From the NCBI GenBank assembly GCA_027576995.1, contig JANBQC010000032.1, positions 26,720-90,719 on the forward strand: DNA of 64,000 bases. The letters run 5' to 3'. Position 1 is the first letter of the stretch. Each line of letters starts with the position of its first letter. Of this stretch, positions 23,856-35,024 are shown in pieces. The stretch comes from Dimargaris cristalligena. Lineage: Eukaryota; Kickxellomycota; Dimargaritomycetes; Dimargaritales; Dimargaritaceae. The position numbers were made by a program, and so were the translations under genes. The notes beneath the pieces were generated by a model. It did no database searches. It saw nothing but the letters and a program-made list of their open reading frames with translations, and was not told where the DNA came from.

Positions 23856-25070
23856 TTAGTGACACACGGGTTAGTATGGGTGGACGAGGTCTATACTTGG
23901 TTACTTCTTTGCCTTATTCTCGCATTGTTGGTGCATATTCCAGATATTGCACTAAATAGAGATGGCTTGACTAGCATCCCTTTTTTTATATTTTTTATTA
24001 TGCACACTACGTTTGTTTTGTTTGGGGTCATATACGCACATTGGTCATGGAATGACAATGTCGCTGTTTCCCTTGTCCATCATATTCCTATGCATTCCAC
24101 CAGTCGGTTACTTCGTGCTGATGGCTTGGACACTATGCTCCCTTTCTACCTATTCTTCCCCTGACATTCGAAGCGGTCCATGTTATATTCCACCCACTGG
24201 CCCATGGCACTGTCACATACACTGTCTATTATGCGGGGAGGTGGATGAAAGATGGGCTTTCCCTTCCTTTTATTATTACTTTTTTTACCAATGTTGATTT
24301 ATTCTTTTTTATTATATCCCATATATGACTCTACGCCGACTGCCTTATCATTGCGATACATTTATTTATATGTGCCCTATTGACTACTTTAATTTATGTA
24401 TGCACTCATACTCTAATTATTGTGGTGTGTTCTTCATTCGATTTTTTCACGGGTTAACAATCATTAATAGACTTGGGTGAAAAAATGGCCTATCCGCCAG
24501 GACGGGAGGTCTGATAAAGTAGCTAACTAGTTGGGGGTGGAATACTATCTTTTAGAGTATTAAATGCGGGGAAGGAAGGTCATGTTAGGCCCATGGAATA
24601 CAGCCCGTCTAGCGAACTGGCCCGTTTAAGCTGGTTTATCCTAGCTACAATAGAGGCGGCTTTTGGATTATCGACCGGAGCAAAGAACCGAAAAATACTA
24701 AGCCAAGGACTACTACTGTATCCGCCAAGCGCTTTATATCAAATGTGGCTGGTTGTAAGTCAATGTAGATAGATGATTCCCATTTGGAGCGCGAAAAAAT
24801 TATGAAGCACAATAGGGAGAGAGGGGTGTGCCATACCATTCTTTTTTTCATTCTTTTACACCTTGGTTTATCGCCAGTCCACTACTCACTTTCCCTTATT
24901 CTTCATTTCAGCTCGTTACCTTTATATTTCCTTTACTCTGCCACGCGGCACTACCTTTATTTCATATTGACTAAGCCTGTCACGATTCCAGCATTTGTTC
25001 ATTCTCATACTAACGCATCACAACTAGCCCTACTGAGTGGTTAGTTCTCCACTTGACCTTTCACAGCAAC
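23856..25070. other. spacer with T-rich stretches
   Basis: The spacer runs from the oxysterol-binding gene stop to the SNW gene start. The first 600 bp are T-rich and probably hold the 3' untranslated region. The last 250 bp are CT-rich, fitting the SNW leader. No coding sequence is supported. Confidence 0.55.
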
Positions 25071-27137
25071 ATGTCTTCACTCGCAAGGTAAGTCCATCCA
25101 CTAACGTCATCTGCCAAGTAGGATTCCTTCACCAGCCGCGCGTCAGACCCCGTCCACTTTCCGAGCCTTGGGCCTTGCCCCAATCCCACGCACTTAGTAC
25201 TAATAATTTCCCTCACCCTGCCATTCCATTGGGCCTTGCCCGTTGTTTGTTATATATATAGCCTTCTTCCCAAACCCAAAAACGCGAGTCAACGCGCCCC
25301 CGAACCCGAGCTCGCTACTACTGCCGAGCTTTCACCGAGTGTTGCCGCCCCCGAGCGAACCTCGAATGCCCTCACTGTAACGGGTAGTAGTGGGCCCCCT
25401 CCCTACGGCCGGCGCCAGAACTGGCTGCCGAAAGTGGCGGCTGATTTCGCCGATGGCGGGGCCTTCCCGGAGATTCACATTCTGCAACATCCCCTCGGCA
25501 TGGGCCGCTCCAGTGGTGGTGGTACCAAGGGAATCGGCATCGGGGGGGCCGCCGAAGCCGGCACTCCCCTGCCACTCCAGGTGAATGCCCAAGGTGAGAT
25601 TCAATACGACGCCATCGTACGCCAGGGCCATGGCCAAAACCGTACCGTCCACGCGCAGTTCCAGGACTTGGTGCCGCTAAGCGAACGGCCGGGGTTTAAT
25701 AGTCTGGATACAGAGGCTTTGTTGGACCGGCCCGATGCCGATACCATCCAGGACACCACCGAACGGACGCGACTGGCTTTGGAAAAGATCACCCAGGGCA
25801 AATTGGCGGCGGGTCAGCGTTTAGGTGGCAATGGTGCCAAAGCCTCCAACAAGAATCCCCAGTATATTCGGTATACCCCCAACCAACAGAACGCCGCTTT
25901 TAATTCGGGGGCCAAACAGCGCGTGGTCCGCATGGTCGAAATGCCCGTGGATCCGTTCGAACCGCAACGGTTCAAGCAAAAGAAAATCCCCCGGGGTCCC
26001 CCGTCCCCTCCCGCCCCGATTATGCATTCCCCCCCGCGTAAACCCACGGCCGACGAACAGCGGGACTGGTTTATCCCTCCCGCCATTTCGAACTGGAAAA
26101 ATCCCAAAGGCTTCACCATTCCGCTGGATAAACGGTTGGCCGCCGACGGTCGCGGGCTCCAGGAGGTGCAGATTAACGATAATTTCGCGAAATTAACGGA
26201 TGCCCTCAATGCCGGCGAACGGCTGGCCCGCGAGGGGATTCGGGCCCGGAAAATGCAGGAACAGAAATTAGCCCAGAAGGAAAAGGATGCCAAAGAGGCG
26301 CATTTACGGGCGCTGGCCCAACAGGCCCGCGAAGCCCGGGCCGGGGGTGGGGCCGCGGTTGGCGTTGGAGGTACTGGTGGTGGGGTTAGTGGCTGGGGCC
26401 GGCCTACCCCCGGTGGTAGGGAAGACGAAGATGACCAGGCCTACCGGGAGCGTGAAGAACTTCGCCAGGAACAACGGGCCAAACGGGAACGGGAGGTCCG
26501 TCAGTCGCACATGGGCGTGGCCCAACGGGCCCAACAACTGGCCCGTGAACAAAACCGCGATTTATCGGAAAAGATTGCGCTGGGTTTGGCTAAACCGACG
26601 CCCACGACCGATAGTCTCTTCGACACCCGTTTATTCAACCGCAGCGAGGGGCTGGATTCCGGATTTAAGGGGGATGACACGTACAATCTGTACGAAAAAC
26701 CCCTCTTTGCCGGGACCGGTGCTTCGTCTATTTACCGACCTACCCGTCCAACCGACGGTGGTGATGGTGGTGAAGCGTTCGGGGGCGGGAATGCGGACAC
26801 GATATCAGGGTTGATGCAAAAGGACCGGTTCGCGGGTAATAGTGGTGTCAGTTTCCGGGGCTTCCAGGGCACGGAAGGGCCCGATGCCCTGGCGTCAGCG
26901 TCGCGGGAGGGACCGGTACAGTTCGAAAAGGCCCGGACGGGCAAGTCCGGTACGGAAGGCGGAAAACCGTCGTCGTTGTCATCATCATTATCGGCGAGTC
27001 ATTCGGCAACCGCCGCGGCCTCATCTTCGGCGGCCGATGTGTTTGGTCTGGACCAGTTTTTGGAAGAGGCCAAGCGGTCGAAGCGGCCAGCCGGTGAACC
27101 GGGTTCACAGTCGAATCAGTCCAAACGATCCCGGTAA
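25071..27137 (+). CDS. SNW/SKIP-domain splicing factor (Prp45/SNW1 type), 630 aa
   Basis: Exon 1 is only 17 nt (25071-25087, encoding MSSLA plus part of Ser). It is followed by a GTAAGT donor, an acceptor ending ATATAG, and exon 2 at 25262-27137. The product carries the SNW/SKIP domain with the name-giving block SNWKNPKGFTIPLDKR near residue 282. Further family blocks include YIRYTPNQQNAAFNSGAKQR and PPKIPRGPP-like prolines around KKIPRGPPSPPAPIMHSPP. Next comes a Lys/Glu/Arg/Ala-rich helical segment and a Ser-rich, basic tail ending SKRSR that could act as a nuclear signal. SNW proteins are core components of the activated spliceosome (NineTeen complex-related) and act in the nucleus. Two copies of TTGGGCCTTGCCC lie in intron 1. 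Confidence 0.96.
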
Positions 27138-28188
27138 ATAAAGCTAGGGATAGGGACCGGTTGAGAATGATCAATTCATTCGTATGCCTTTTATTTGAAC
27201 TGTAGAGAGAGAGTGTGTGTGTTAACATCAGTCTTGTGGTTATCGTCATCCAGTGTACAATCTGGACTTGTGTGTGTTTTGCGGATATAAATAAGCTAAT
27301 CCGAATCATATTTTTGGCATAATTGGGGGCGCGGGTCCTCAAACACATCGTATTGTCTCGGGGAGGGGGATATTATAGTGCCTGGACTGGGGAAATGTGG
27401 ATATGAGTTAATTGGGTAGTATATGTCCTAGCCAATCTCGAGCCAGTTGGGTTGGGTCTGGTGCTGATTACCATCTGGGTCATATGGTATAGATAAAGCA
27501 CATGAACATACAGGGGAGCAAATCTTCTGCATAATGAGATGGCCCTTTGACGAGGTCGTCGTAAATGGCTCGATTCCCACTAGCCACCTATTACTTTGAA
27601 GTTGGTTTATTCTGACCCTTTCACCGTGGTGAATTCGCCCCTATTGGGGGGGTGGAAGAACACTCAGTATATACTGGCATCATTTCCAGCCGCATTCTGG
27701 TCAGCTGTGGGGTGCTAAACAACAGTACCAACACGGGTGATTAAGTGCAGCATTCTCTTGTCATACATGGCAATCCAGGCAATGATAGTCACATACACAC
27801 ATACCGTCGCTAGTCAGCTGGGTGTGCTACAGAGAGCGGGGATCGCTGGATATACGACGAACTGGGCAGGACAAAGGTGAGTCACTGGGACTGTTTTTGG
27901 CCATGAATAGGCTGTGGTCCTGAAGAATAGGTCTTTAGGCAAGGGGAACGCACTCCCCCCCAGGGCCTTCAAGCAGGGGGAAGGGGACCAACCAGCCGTT
28001 CCCCAAGCCCTGTGATTTCTAGTCAATAGTCCTGGATATACTGCTTACTAAACTTCCCCCCTTTCACCCCGTCTCTTTTATCTCTCCCACCTTTACTTTA
28101 CCTTGACTTTGCACTCATATCCTCCTTGGTCTACTCTTTCTCTCTCTACTAACCGCTCGACTCTCCTCGACCTTTGCCCTCTACACAG
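27138..28188. other. spacer, may contain a 5' exon of the dehydrogenase gene
   Basis: A 1-kb spacer after the SNW gene. A textbook 3' splice site sits at its right end (TACTAAC at 28147-28153, a pyrimidine tract, and AG at 28187-28188). A candidate exon at 27782-27876 ends at a GTGAGT donor. No other coding sequence is supported. Confidence 0.45.
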
Positions 28189-28189
28189 C

Positions 28190-29692
28190 ATGGACCCGAC
28201 TTCTCCCTCCGTCACCCGCCTAGCCAACTGGATTAACAACCAGTCACAGGCGAGTCTGGTGGCCCCGTCGGAGGCCCAGTTCCTCCCCGTCACCACCCCG
28301 CTCTCGGGCCAACTCATTGCCGAAGTGCCCCTTTCCCAGGCCGTCGATGTCAATGAGGCCGTCAGCAGCGCCGAGAGTGCCTTCCCCGCCTGGAGCTCCC
28401 GTACCTTCAAGGACCGTGCCCAGTACCTGCTCCGTTTCCACCAGACCCTGGCCGCCCATTTGGATGAGCTGGCCAAGCTGGTGGTTTTGGAGCACGGCAA
28501 GACCTACGAGGAAGCCGTTGGGGAAATCAAAAAGGGCCTTGAAACCCTCGAATACGCTATTAGTTTGCCTCAGCTAGCGACCGGGCGTAACCTGGAAGTA
28601 TCGCGCGGCGTGTTTTGCCAGGACACCCGGGTGCCCCTGGGCGTGGTGGTCAGTATCGTGCCCTTTAATTTCCCTTTTATGGTGCCCTTCTGGACGCTGC
28701 CCATCGCCATCGGCTGTGGTAATACCATGGTCCTCAAACCATCGGAGAAGGTGCCCCTCACGATGGACCGGGTCGCCCAGTTGGCCGGTACCATCTTTCC
28801 CCCCGGGGTCCTGAGTCTGGTGCACGGTGATAAACAGGTGGTGCCCCCGCTCCTGGAACACTCCGCCGTCCGCGCCGTGACGTTTGTAGGGACCACCCAT
28901 GTGGCCGAACTAGTCTCCCAGCAATGCCGCCGCCTCAATAAGCGCTGCTTAGCCTTGGGCGGGGCCAAAAACCACCTGGTGGCCGCCCCCGACTGCGACA
29001 CCGAGCTGACCGCCCAGGATGTGGTCAATTCCTTCACGGGCTGTTCCGGCCAACGCTGCATGGCCGCCTCAGTCCTTCTGACCGTGGGCGCCCAGGCCGA
29101 ATTGGTCGCGTCTATCGTGGCCAAAACGGTGGCCCTCCAACCGGGCTCGGGCCCCCGTGAAATCGGCCCGGTCATTGATGAAGCGTCGCGCGCCCGCATC
29201 CTGGACTACATTGTTCGTTCCGAACAGGCCGGGGCCGAAATCTTGGTCGATGGCCGCCTTAACGCCGCCTTTACCGAGCGGGCCCAGGCCAGCGGGGGCT
29301 CGTGGATCGGCCCTACCGTGATTCGCCACCACCACAAGACCGATGTGGCCCTCCATGACGAAATCTTCGGCCCCGTCCTATCCATCCTGGAATGCCCCTC
29401 CGGTGAAGCGGCCCTGGAAATCGAGAACAGCAACCCCTACGGCAATGCCGCTTGCATCTATACCTCCAGCGGGGCGGTGGCCCAACACTATACCCAGCGC
29501 TTCCGGGCCGGCATGATCGGTGTCAATATCGGGGTCCCAGTCCCACGCGAACCCTTCTCCTTCGGCGGGATTGAGGCCAGCAAGTTCGGTGATATGGATA
29601 TTACCGGCGATGGTGGAATTGAATTCTTCACTTACCGTCGTAAGGTGACCACCAAGTGGGGCGCGCCCACCGAAAAATCCTGGCTCAATTAA
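28190..29692 (+). CDS. methylmalonate-semialdehyde dehydrogenase (ALDH6 family), 500 aa
   Basis: This enzyme is a CoA-dependent aldehyde dehydrogenase that converts methylmalonate or malonate semialdehyde to propionyl- or acetyl-CoA in valine and pyrimidine breakdown, normally in mitochondria. Family hallmarks are GGAKNHLV, where ALDH6 enzymes have Asn in place of the usual general-base Glu, and SGQRCMA with catalytic Cys290. Others are PFNFPFMVPFW, HDEIFGPVL and the ALDH6-typical block GVNIGVPVPREPFSFGG. From the ATG at 28190 the protein starts MDPTSPSVTRLANWINNQ, which lacks a basic targeting presequence. A good 3' splice site ends 1 nt before this ATG. An upstream exon (27782-27876, phase-compatible) could supply 31 further residues without acidic side chains. 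The main coding exon has no intron. Confidence 0.93.
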   Translation: MDPTSPSVTRLANWINNQSQASLVAPSEAQFLPVTTPLSGQLIAEVPLSQAVDVNEAVSSAESAFPAWSSRTFKDRAQYLLRFHQTLAAHLDELAKLVVLEHGKTYEEAVGEIKKGLETLEYAISLPQLATGRNLEVSRGVFCQDTRVPLGVVVSIVPFNFPFMVPFWTLPIAIGCGNTMVLKPSEKVPLTMDRVAQLAGTIFPPGVLSLVHGDKQVVPPLLEHSAVRAVTFVGTTHVAELVSQQCRRLNKRCLALGGAKNHLVAAPDCDTELTAQDVVNSFTGCSGQRCMAASVLLTVGAQAELVASIVAKTVALQPGSGPREIGPVIDEASRARILDYIVRSEQAGAEILVDGRLNAAFTERAQASGGSWIGPTVIRHHHKTDVALHDEIFGPVLSILECPSGEAALEIENSNPYGNAACIYTSSGAVAQHYTQRFRAGMIGVNIGVPVPREPFSFGGIEASKFGDMDITGDGGIEFFTYRRKVTTKWGAPTEKSWLN

Positions 29693-30527
29693 ATGCCCGG
29701 ATTTAGCCATTTCCGCTCCGTCTCTAGCAACTAAGACGGCTACTCGTACTATTATCATCTGTTCTCATCAATCTATATTTTTCAATTTCAATTTCGCCCA
29801 AATGAAACGCGCTAATGGGGCACATCCTAGCCGGGTTTTATAATTCGTACTACTTTATTCTACATAAATAGATCTTTGCTAGATTATATGCTGCTATAGA
29901 TAATGCTTATCATTCGATAATAATTGGAGCAGCTTCGTGGAGGCATAAACAAATGCAAATTAACGAATATCCCCCCCTTTCCATTTTTAGACAAGGATCC
30001 CGCGCCAATTGATCCGTTTTTGAGTGAGATGCTATGTCGAATAGCGTTTTGGCTAGGACTTGGCCGTTCCAATTTATACTGGATTCCCACTTGTTTTCCC
30101 ATTTGCCAGGTTATATATGTATATGTGAAAATAGGTGGAGGATTCATTGTAAACTAGTAGTGTTTACCTCCTCCAACGAGTTTTTCGTTATACAACTTAG
30201 TTGAACCTCTTCCATATGTTTTAAAAATTGGCTACACTGTGGTACTACTCGCACATTCACCCAAGTTATACATTGGCCAGGAACTTGCCTCACCTACTGT
30301 TATTTGCGATGAAGAACATCTAGGCAGTACCCAGTGTTGTTTTCATGAGGCATTGGCAAAAAGCATTATCGTCATTAGTTTGAGGTACAAAACATTTTAT
30401 TCAAACAAGATTGCAGGAGGGACCAGATAAGCGGAAGATTAAAGAAGGGAAGGTGTCCAAGAAACAACCGGGGGTATGGTGGTAAGTAAGCAACGAGTCC
30501 TCCTAACCCAATCGAAGAAGCACATGT
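29693..30527. other. spacer with MITE fragment
   Basis: The AT-rich spacer separates two 3' ends. It holds a truncated copy of the 144-bp inverted-repeat element at about 30112-30217. No gene is supported. Confidence 0.6.
30112..30217 (+). mobile_element. truncated MITE copy G (3' part)
   Basis: About 106 bp matching the right two-thirds of the 144-bp elements. It contains AACTAGTAGTGTTTACCTC, TTTTTCGTTATACAACTTAG and TTGAACCTCTTCCATAT in the same order as the full copies. The left terminal repeat is missing, so this is a diverged, truncated relic. Confidence 0.6.
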
Positions 30528-31010
30528 TTAAGTTTTTCTCGGACCGGCCGGAGTGGGCGCGTTTGTGCCTGCATTCTTTGCCATGTCTTCACGCAGTTGG
30601 GTCATCGCCTCGGCCCATTCCGTGTTGAACACTTTGAACTCCGTCAATTTAGCATAGTCTACAATGTTTTTAGCGATCGTAGCCGCACTCTCGCCCTTTA
30701 GAATGGCCTGTACATTCCTAGTAACTTCCCTATCTTGAGCGGTACAACCAGTCGGGTTTGTTTTACAGATCTCGTAAATGTTGCCCACTATACCGGGTAT
30801 TTTGTCGTAGGGGGTGACGTCCTTTACGGATTTAATCGCAATTGGTTTTAAAAAGTCAAAAAGCCTTTTCCACCCAGAGCGACGGTGCAGAGACACCAAG
30901 TTCCGATCATTCTGAACGGGGGCATATGGCAAAGAGGCCCGGCTGCCGGTAAGACTGCCAGCTACGAGGGCCAGGACAAGTAAGGTGGCGGTCAATTTAA
31001 TACTCAACAT
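30528..31010 (-). CDS. small secreted protein, orphan, 160 aa
   Basis: A single-exon gene starting at 31010. The N-terminus MLSIKLTATLLVLALVAGSL is a classic signal peptide, with likely cleavage after the GSRA or nearby Ala. The mature part of about 135 residues is mixed basic and acidic and helix-friendly, with only two cysteines (in ICKTNPTGC), which could form one small disulfide loop. It ends in a flexible tail TPAGPRKT. There are no transmembrane segments after the signal and no GPI-type C-terminus. I do not recognise the family. A TA-rich TATA-like stretch lies about 130 bp upstream, near 31139-31149. A secreted or effector-like role is inferred only from size and signal peptide. Confidence 0.7.
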   Translation of the reverse strand: MLSIKLTATLLVLALVAGSLTGSRASLPYAPVQNDRNLVSLHRRSGWKRLFDFLKPIAIKSVKDVTPYDKIPGIVGNIYEICKTNPTGCTAQDREVTRNVQAILKGESAATIAKNIVDYAKLTEFKVFNTEWAEAMTQLREDMAKNAGTNAPTPAGPRKT

Positions 31011-33662
31011 GGTGGCAGGGGCGGTGGGTAGATGGATGGGGCGGGAGTTGAAGATGGTGCTGGAGCGGAAGTGGAGGCTGTTGCAGTCAAGTGAATGTTG
31101 AGAAGTTAGAGTAGATGTGACTTGGACAAACGATGTAGTATATATATATGTATGAAAACCTGTGTCAATGAAAAAATGATCGGGGGCTGTAAATGAAACA
31201 GTGGGGAAGAGGAAGGTGTGGTTGGGATATGGTTGGAAATGGTGATGGGGAATCTCGGGACTTTTATAGCAATGCCCGTCGGCTTCAGAAAAGTCAGAGA
31301 ATATCGTCTATCCTATAAATGCAGTTCAAAGAAAGTGCTCAGTCGACCATTCTATTGCTCTAACACGAAAGTGACGGCCGGTCTAATTCTGATTGTCCAT
31401 TTTTACTATTCGTACATGTATTGCTGCTGGAGTCCGGCCTCAAATGGCTGGACTTCGGGGTTCGGAAGGAGGACGTTGCCTCGCTATTGGCACAGCCCAA
31501 AGAAGTTGAGGGCAGCTCCCTAGCGGTAGAAGACGGGGCGATCATTGAGTTGGAGGATACAGCTACAGAAATGGACGCGATCACTGCACTGAATTGGCGC
31601 AGACTGGTGCCAATGGGACGCAGTTTCGAACCCAGTATCAAAGAAGGAAATGTGGCTATCATAACTAAACTGGGAATAAGAACGATAATAACCAGTAAAT
31701 GATTAAAGAGTGATAAAGTAAGATAAGACTGTCAACGATGAAATCCCAAGGATAGCCGACGACACGTCTCCAAGGGAAGAAATTCCGCCAGCTATTTTTA
31801 TTAATTTGTGATTAGTTGGTTTAGGCCGTTAATTGATAGTGAGACGCTAAAAGTCCAAAAAAAGAAAAGGTGGTCGGAAAATGAAAGAGAAAGGTGAATT
31901 GGATTCTCAAGCACAAAGTCGGAAATGTAAATTCATGACGATTATTGTTAGAATAGGGTCGCCGGTGCACGGCAAGCCTTGGTTCGAATGGCCTAATCAA
32001 GGGGGAACAATTCACCTTGCAACGGTATAAGAGCTCCTCAAGAAACACATTTTAGTCAGTCTCACTAATGTTGTTGAGACCAAGGTTTATCGCGAGTATG
32101 CAATGCTAATATATGTAAATAAATGGGGGGGGGGGAGAACAAGGCAATTAAAAGTACAATGTTACGAATCGTGGTTGTTAGTGATGGTGATCTCTTTTAC
32201 TTGCTGACAGAGGACACCATTCAAAAAGGAGTGGCATGGCCATTGAAACCTAAATGCGATCATGGTGTAGTGAAGTAAAACCGAGCAGCCCCAGAAGAAT
32301 GCAAAGCGGCGGTGATGGAATGAGTCAATGGTAATGGTAGTCCCGTAGATAGACGCATTAATAATATATATTGAACGGTAGCCATGGATTTGTAAAAGGT
32401 CACACACCTACTTGTCCTCCTACAAGGCGGCACATGGCAGAAATGCGGCCAGTAATGGAGTAGTGGCTAAATATAGCGCCTTTTTCTATCCCTTACTGAA
32501 GAGAACATGCTGTCCATAGTTGGGGACGTGAAATTGTGTCGTTAGGTGGCACTACATATATGTATTGCCGCCAGGCTTCGTCCATCCAGCGCTAGGTTTG
32601 GGGATGCGACTGGGCATAGCAGGTTTTGGTGTAGGGCGTACTGGCATCGATGGGAGGTGTCTCCTGGCCGACAGAGAGGGAGAGAGGGACATTGGCCCCA
32701 GAAGAAACAAATGAGGGGCGGGACATAATAACAATCGAACTGTTAAAATTATCAATAAATGGTTAGAATATGCCGAATTTATGAACAAGATATTTTTCTC
32801 AATAACCAATTATAACACTAGGATTATAAATCGTAAACGGGATGGAAAGGTATGAACATAATTTCACGATCTGTTTCGCGGAGGGTTCCCTGAACTAGAG
32901 AGACAAATAATTTATTTAAATATGCCAAATTACATTCCACATTTCAAATAGGCGTCATAAAACTGGCATAACACATGGTGATTTGAACAATATTGAAAAC
33001 AGTAATCGAGGTACAAGCTTCTCGGAGGCATGTAAGTATTTCACCAGAATTGCCATATCAATCGGACCATTCAAATACTTGATAATAGTAGATTTGTCAT
33101 CGTAACAATCGGCTGAACAGATGGCTAAATATTCGAAGCTACAATGCGACCGTCTCATAGTACTACATATTGATACGTTAGCCAATTGGGGGTTTAAGGC
33201 TGTTCACTGTCTGTTTAGTGGTGGTGATTATAGCAAGAGTACTCGGCGGTGTGCCTTCATTGACGCGACCCAGTCCCACCTTAGTTTCTGGGTGGTCACC
33301 GTCGTGATGGTGCAAACTAACCCATCCTACAAATTGGGGTATGATTTGGCCCTCCTAGAGCAAAGTGGGTAAATGTAGCAATCTCAGCTGGTCTTCAATT
33401 TTTTGTGTGCCACTATCCATTCTTCCATATCAGGGACCCACTACAATATACCCCTTTCAGGTCAAATTTTCTTTGGAGAACGAGATAGCATTTTTCCGGA
33501 ATCGAATACGTGATAAGCCAGTGGTCATTAAACCAACAGCTTCTCCACCTTAGCTAAAAAAATACATGTCATCTGACAGTTCTATTATTCACTATAATGT
33601 ATCAATAATTTATACATTCTACTGTTCTGCATGTTTAGGCTCATACTAAGTCTACTATCAAT

Positions 33663-33806
33663 ATATGGGTGAAATTCGGCCCAGCTATATAAGGGTTTAC
33701 ATTATACGTGTATGGGAAAATAAATGGGAAATGTATTTTTAACTAGTAATATTGGCCGAATCTAATGGATTTTTTGTTATACAGCTTGGATAAACTTCTC
33801 CCATAT
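33663..33806 (+). mobile_element. MITE copy D, subfamily II (144 bp)
   Basis: It starts ATATGGGTGAAATTCGGCC and ends TAAACTTCTCCCATAT, again exactly 144 bp. The interior GGGAAATGTATTTTTAACTA and GGCCGAATCTAATGGATTTT differ from subfamily I and match the copies at 57273 and 60144 in inverse orientation. It is non-coding and flanked by TA. Confidence 0.85.
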
Positions 33807-34215
33807 TCTACAACCACATTGCCCAAAATTAAAAGACCTATTCTTTATCTTTCTGATAGCAGTCGGCCTGCTTAGACTACGACTGGCTATAGGGTATATG
33901 GAACTAATAAAAAGTGGGAGTTTGTATGAGAGGGATTTCAGGGCTAGCGGGGGGTAAAGTGGGGTGAACAATACTGCCCAACGATGGAGAAGCGCAAGGA
34001 AAAGAAACAGAACAACGTTGGCTAAAGGGGCCCAATGCCTAGTAAATGACGAGGGCGAGGTTTGCCGAGTGATAAAAATAGAGTTACTGGGGTCCCATAT
34101 TCTGTTTTCTACGAAGAATATTCGCCGTTTTCCTGTCCCAATCGCCCTCATGCCCCATTAAACCGTCTACCCACAGAGTTAACCTCTAGAGTGTATGTGG
34201 ATATTAGGTCCACAT

Positions 34216-34239
34216 GGAGAGAGGAGAGGAGAGGAGAGG
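34216..34239. repeat. GAGAG-rich simple repeat
   Basis: A short purine run made of AGGAG/GAGAG units in the spacer before the broken secreted-protein gene. Confidence 0.7.
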
Positions 34240-34780
34240 GAAGGATTCCAATTAACGGAGTACGGGGGTTGTAAAGGGGACCGAAAGATTCAATAAACAT
34301 GAGCCACCTCCCTATAAGACGACTGGATTAGGGGAGGCGGACATAGAATGCTACCTTGGTATCAATTGAGTCAAGCCGCTGTTGGATCCCTGTCTTCGGT
34401 GCGGCCTCTTGACTGTACAGCTGCCTTGGGATCTGCTTGAATTATAGCCTCTGTCTATTGATTTATAGCACTATTTCTTTCACTTCGCGCCAACTGGGGC
34501 ACTTCTATTGGTTTAAGGGTTACACTTTAAGTCCGTCCCCCAATGGCCGACACACTCAAATTGTTGGCCGGATAATGGTGCTCTTGATCCATTTACCTTG
34601 AATGAGGCAGCGTTGGCTTCAGCCACCCATCTCTTAGACTATTGACGCTGGCCTCTGTATTTCCCTACCAATATGCTTACACTCCACCCATGTATCCACA
34701 CTTTCCTCACTTAATTGCCGAGCGGTTGCAGCAGCTATTTTCTACGTATTGCCACTATGCAGAACTTCCCACCGATTTGA

Positions 34781-34789
34781 TTATAAATA
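34781..34789 (+). promoter_or_regulatory. TATA-like box
   Basis: TTATAAATA lies 240 bp upstream of the ATG of the decayed secreted-protein gene and is followed by a CT-rich leader. It is a plausible core promoter, though unproven. Confidence 0.35.
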
Positions 34790-35024
34790 GAGGCTCCCGC
34801 CCTACCTCTTGGCTATTCAAATCACCAGTCTCTCACCATTACTTCTCTGTCTTTTGATCCCTCCCACTACGATCCTCGTGTGGCTTTCTCCTCCTAACTT
34901 CCTTGGCTTAGCTTGTACTGACCTTCCTTTTCTTATGACCTCCTTTTTTTAGCTATACTCTAGCGACACTTCTCAAACGGTTAGTTTCTCCCCCCACCCT
35001 TTTCTCTTGTTGTATTCATTTACC

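Larger units (their letters stand above)
31011..35024. other. spacer with one MITE and possible gene relics
   Basis: About 4 kb. The first 250 bp are the promoter of the secreted-protein gene (-). An open frame at 31421-31702 (+), ending RTIITSK and lacking an ATG, has protein-like composition but no recognisable motif and could be a relic. A full 144-bp MITE lies at 33663-33806 and a GAGAG-rich run at 34216-34239. A TATA-like TTATAAATA near 34781-34789 precedes the next gene by about 240 bp. Confidence 0.5.

Noticed and set aside
31421..31702. 93-codon plus-strand frame ending RTIITSK
   Set aside because: It lacks an ATG at its start and any known motif; it could be a relic but is not good enough to call.
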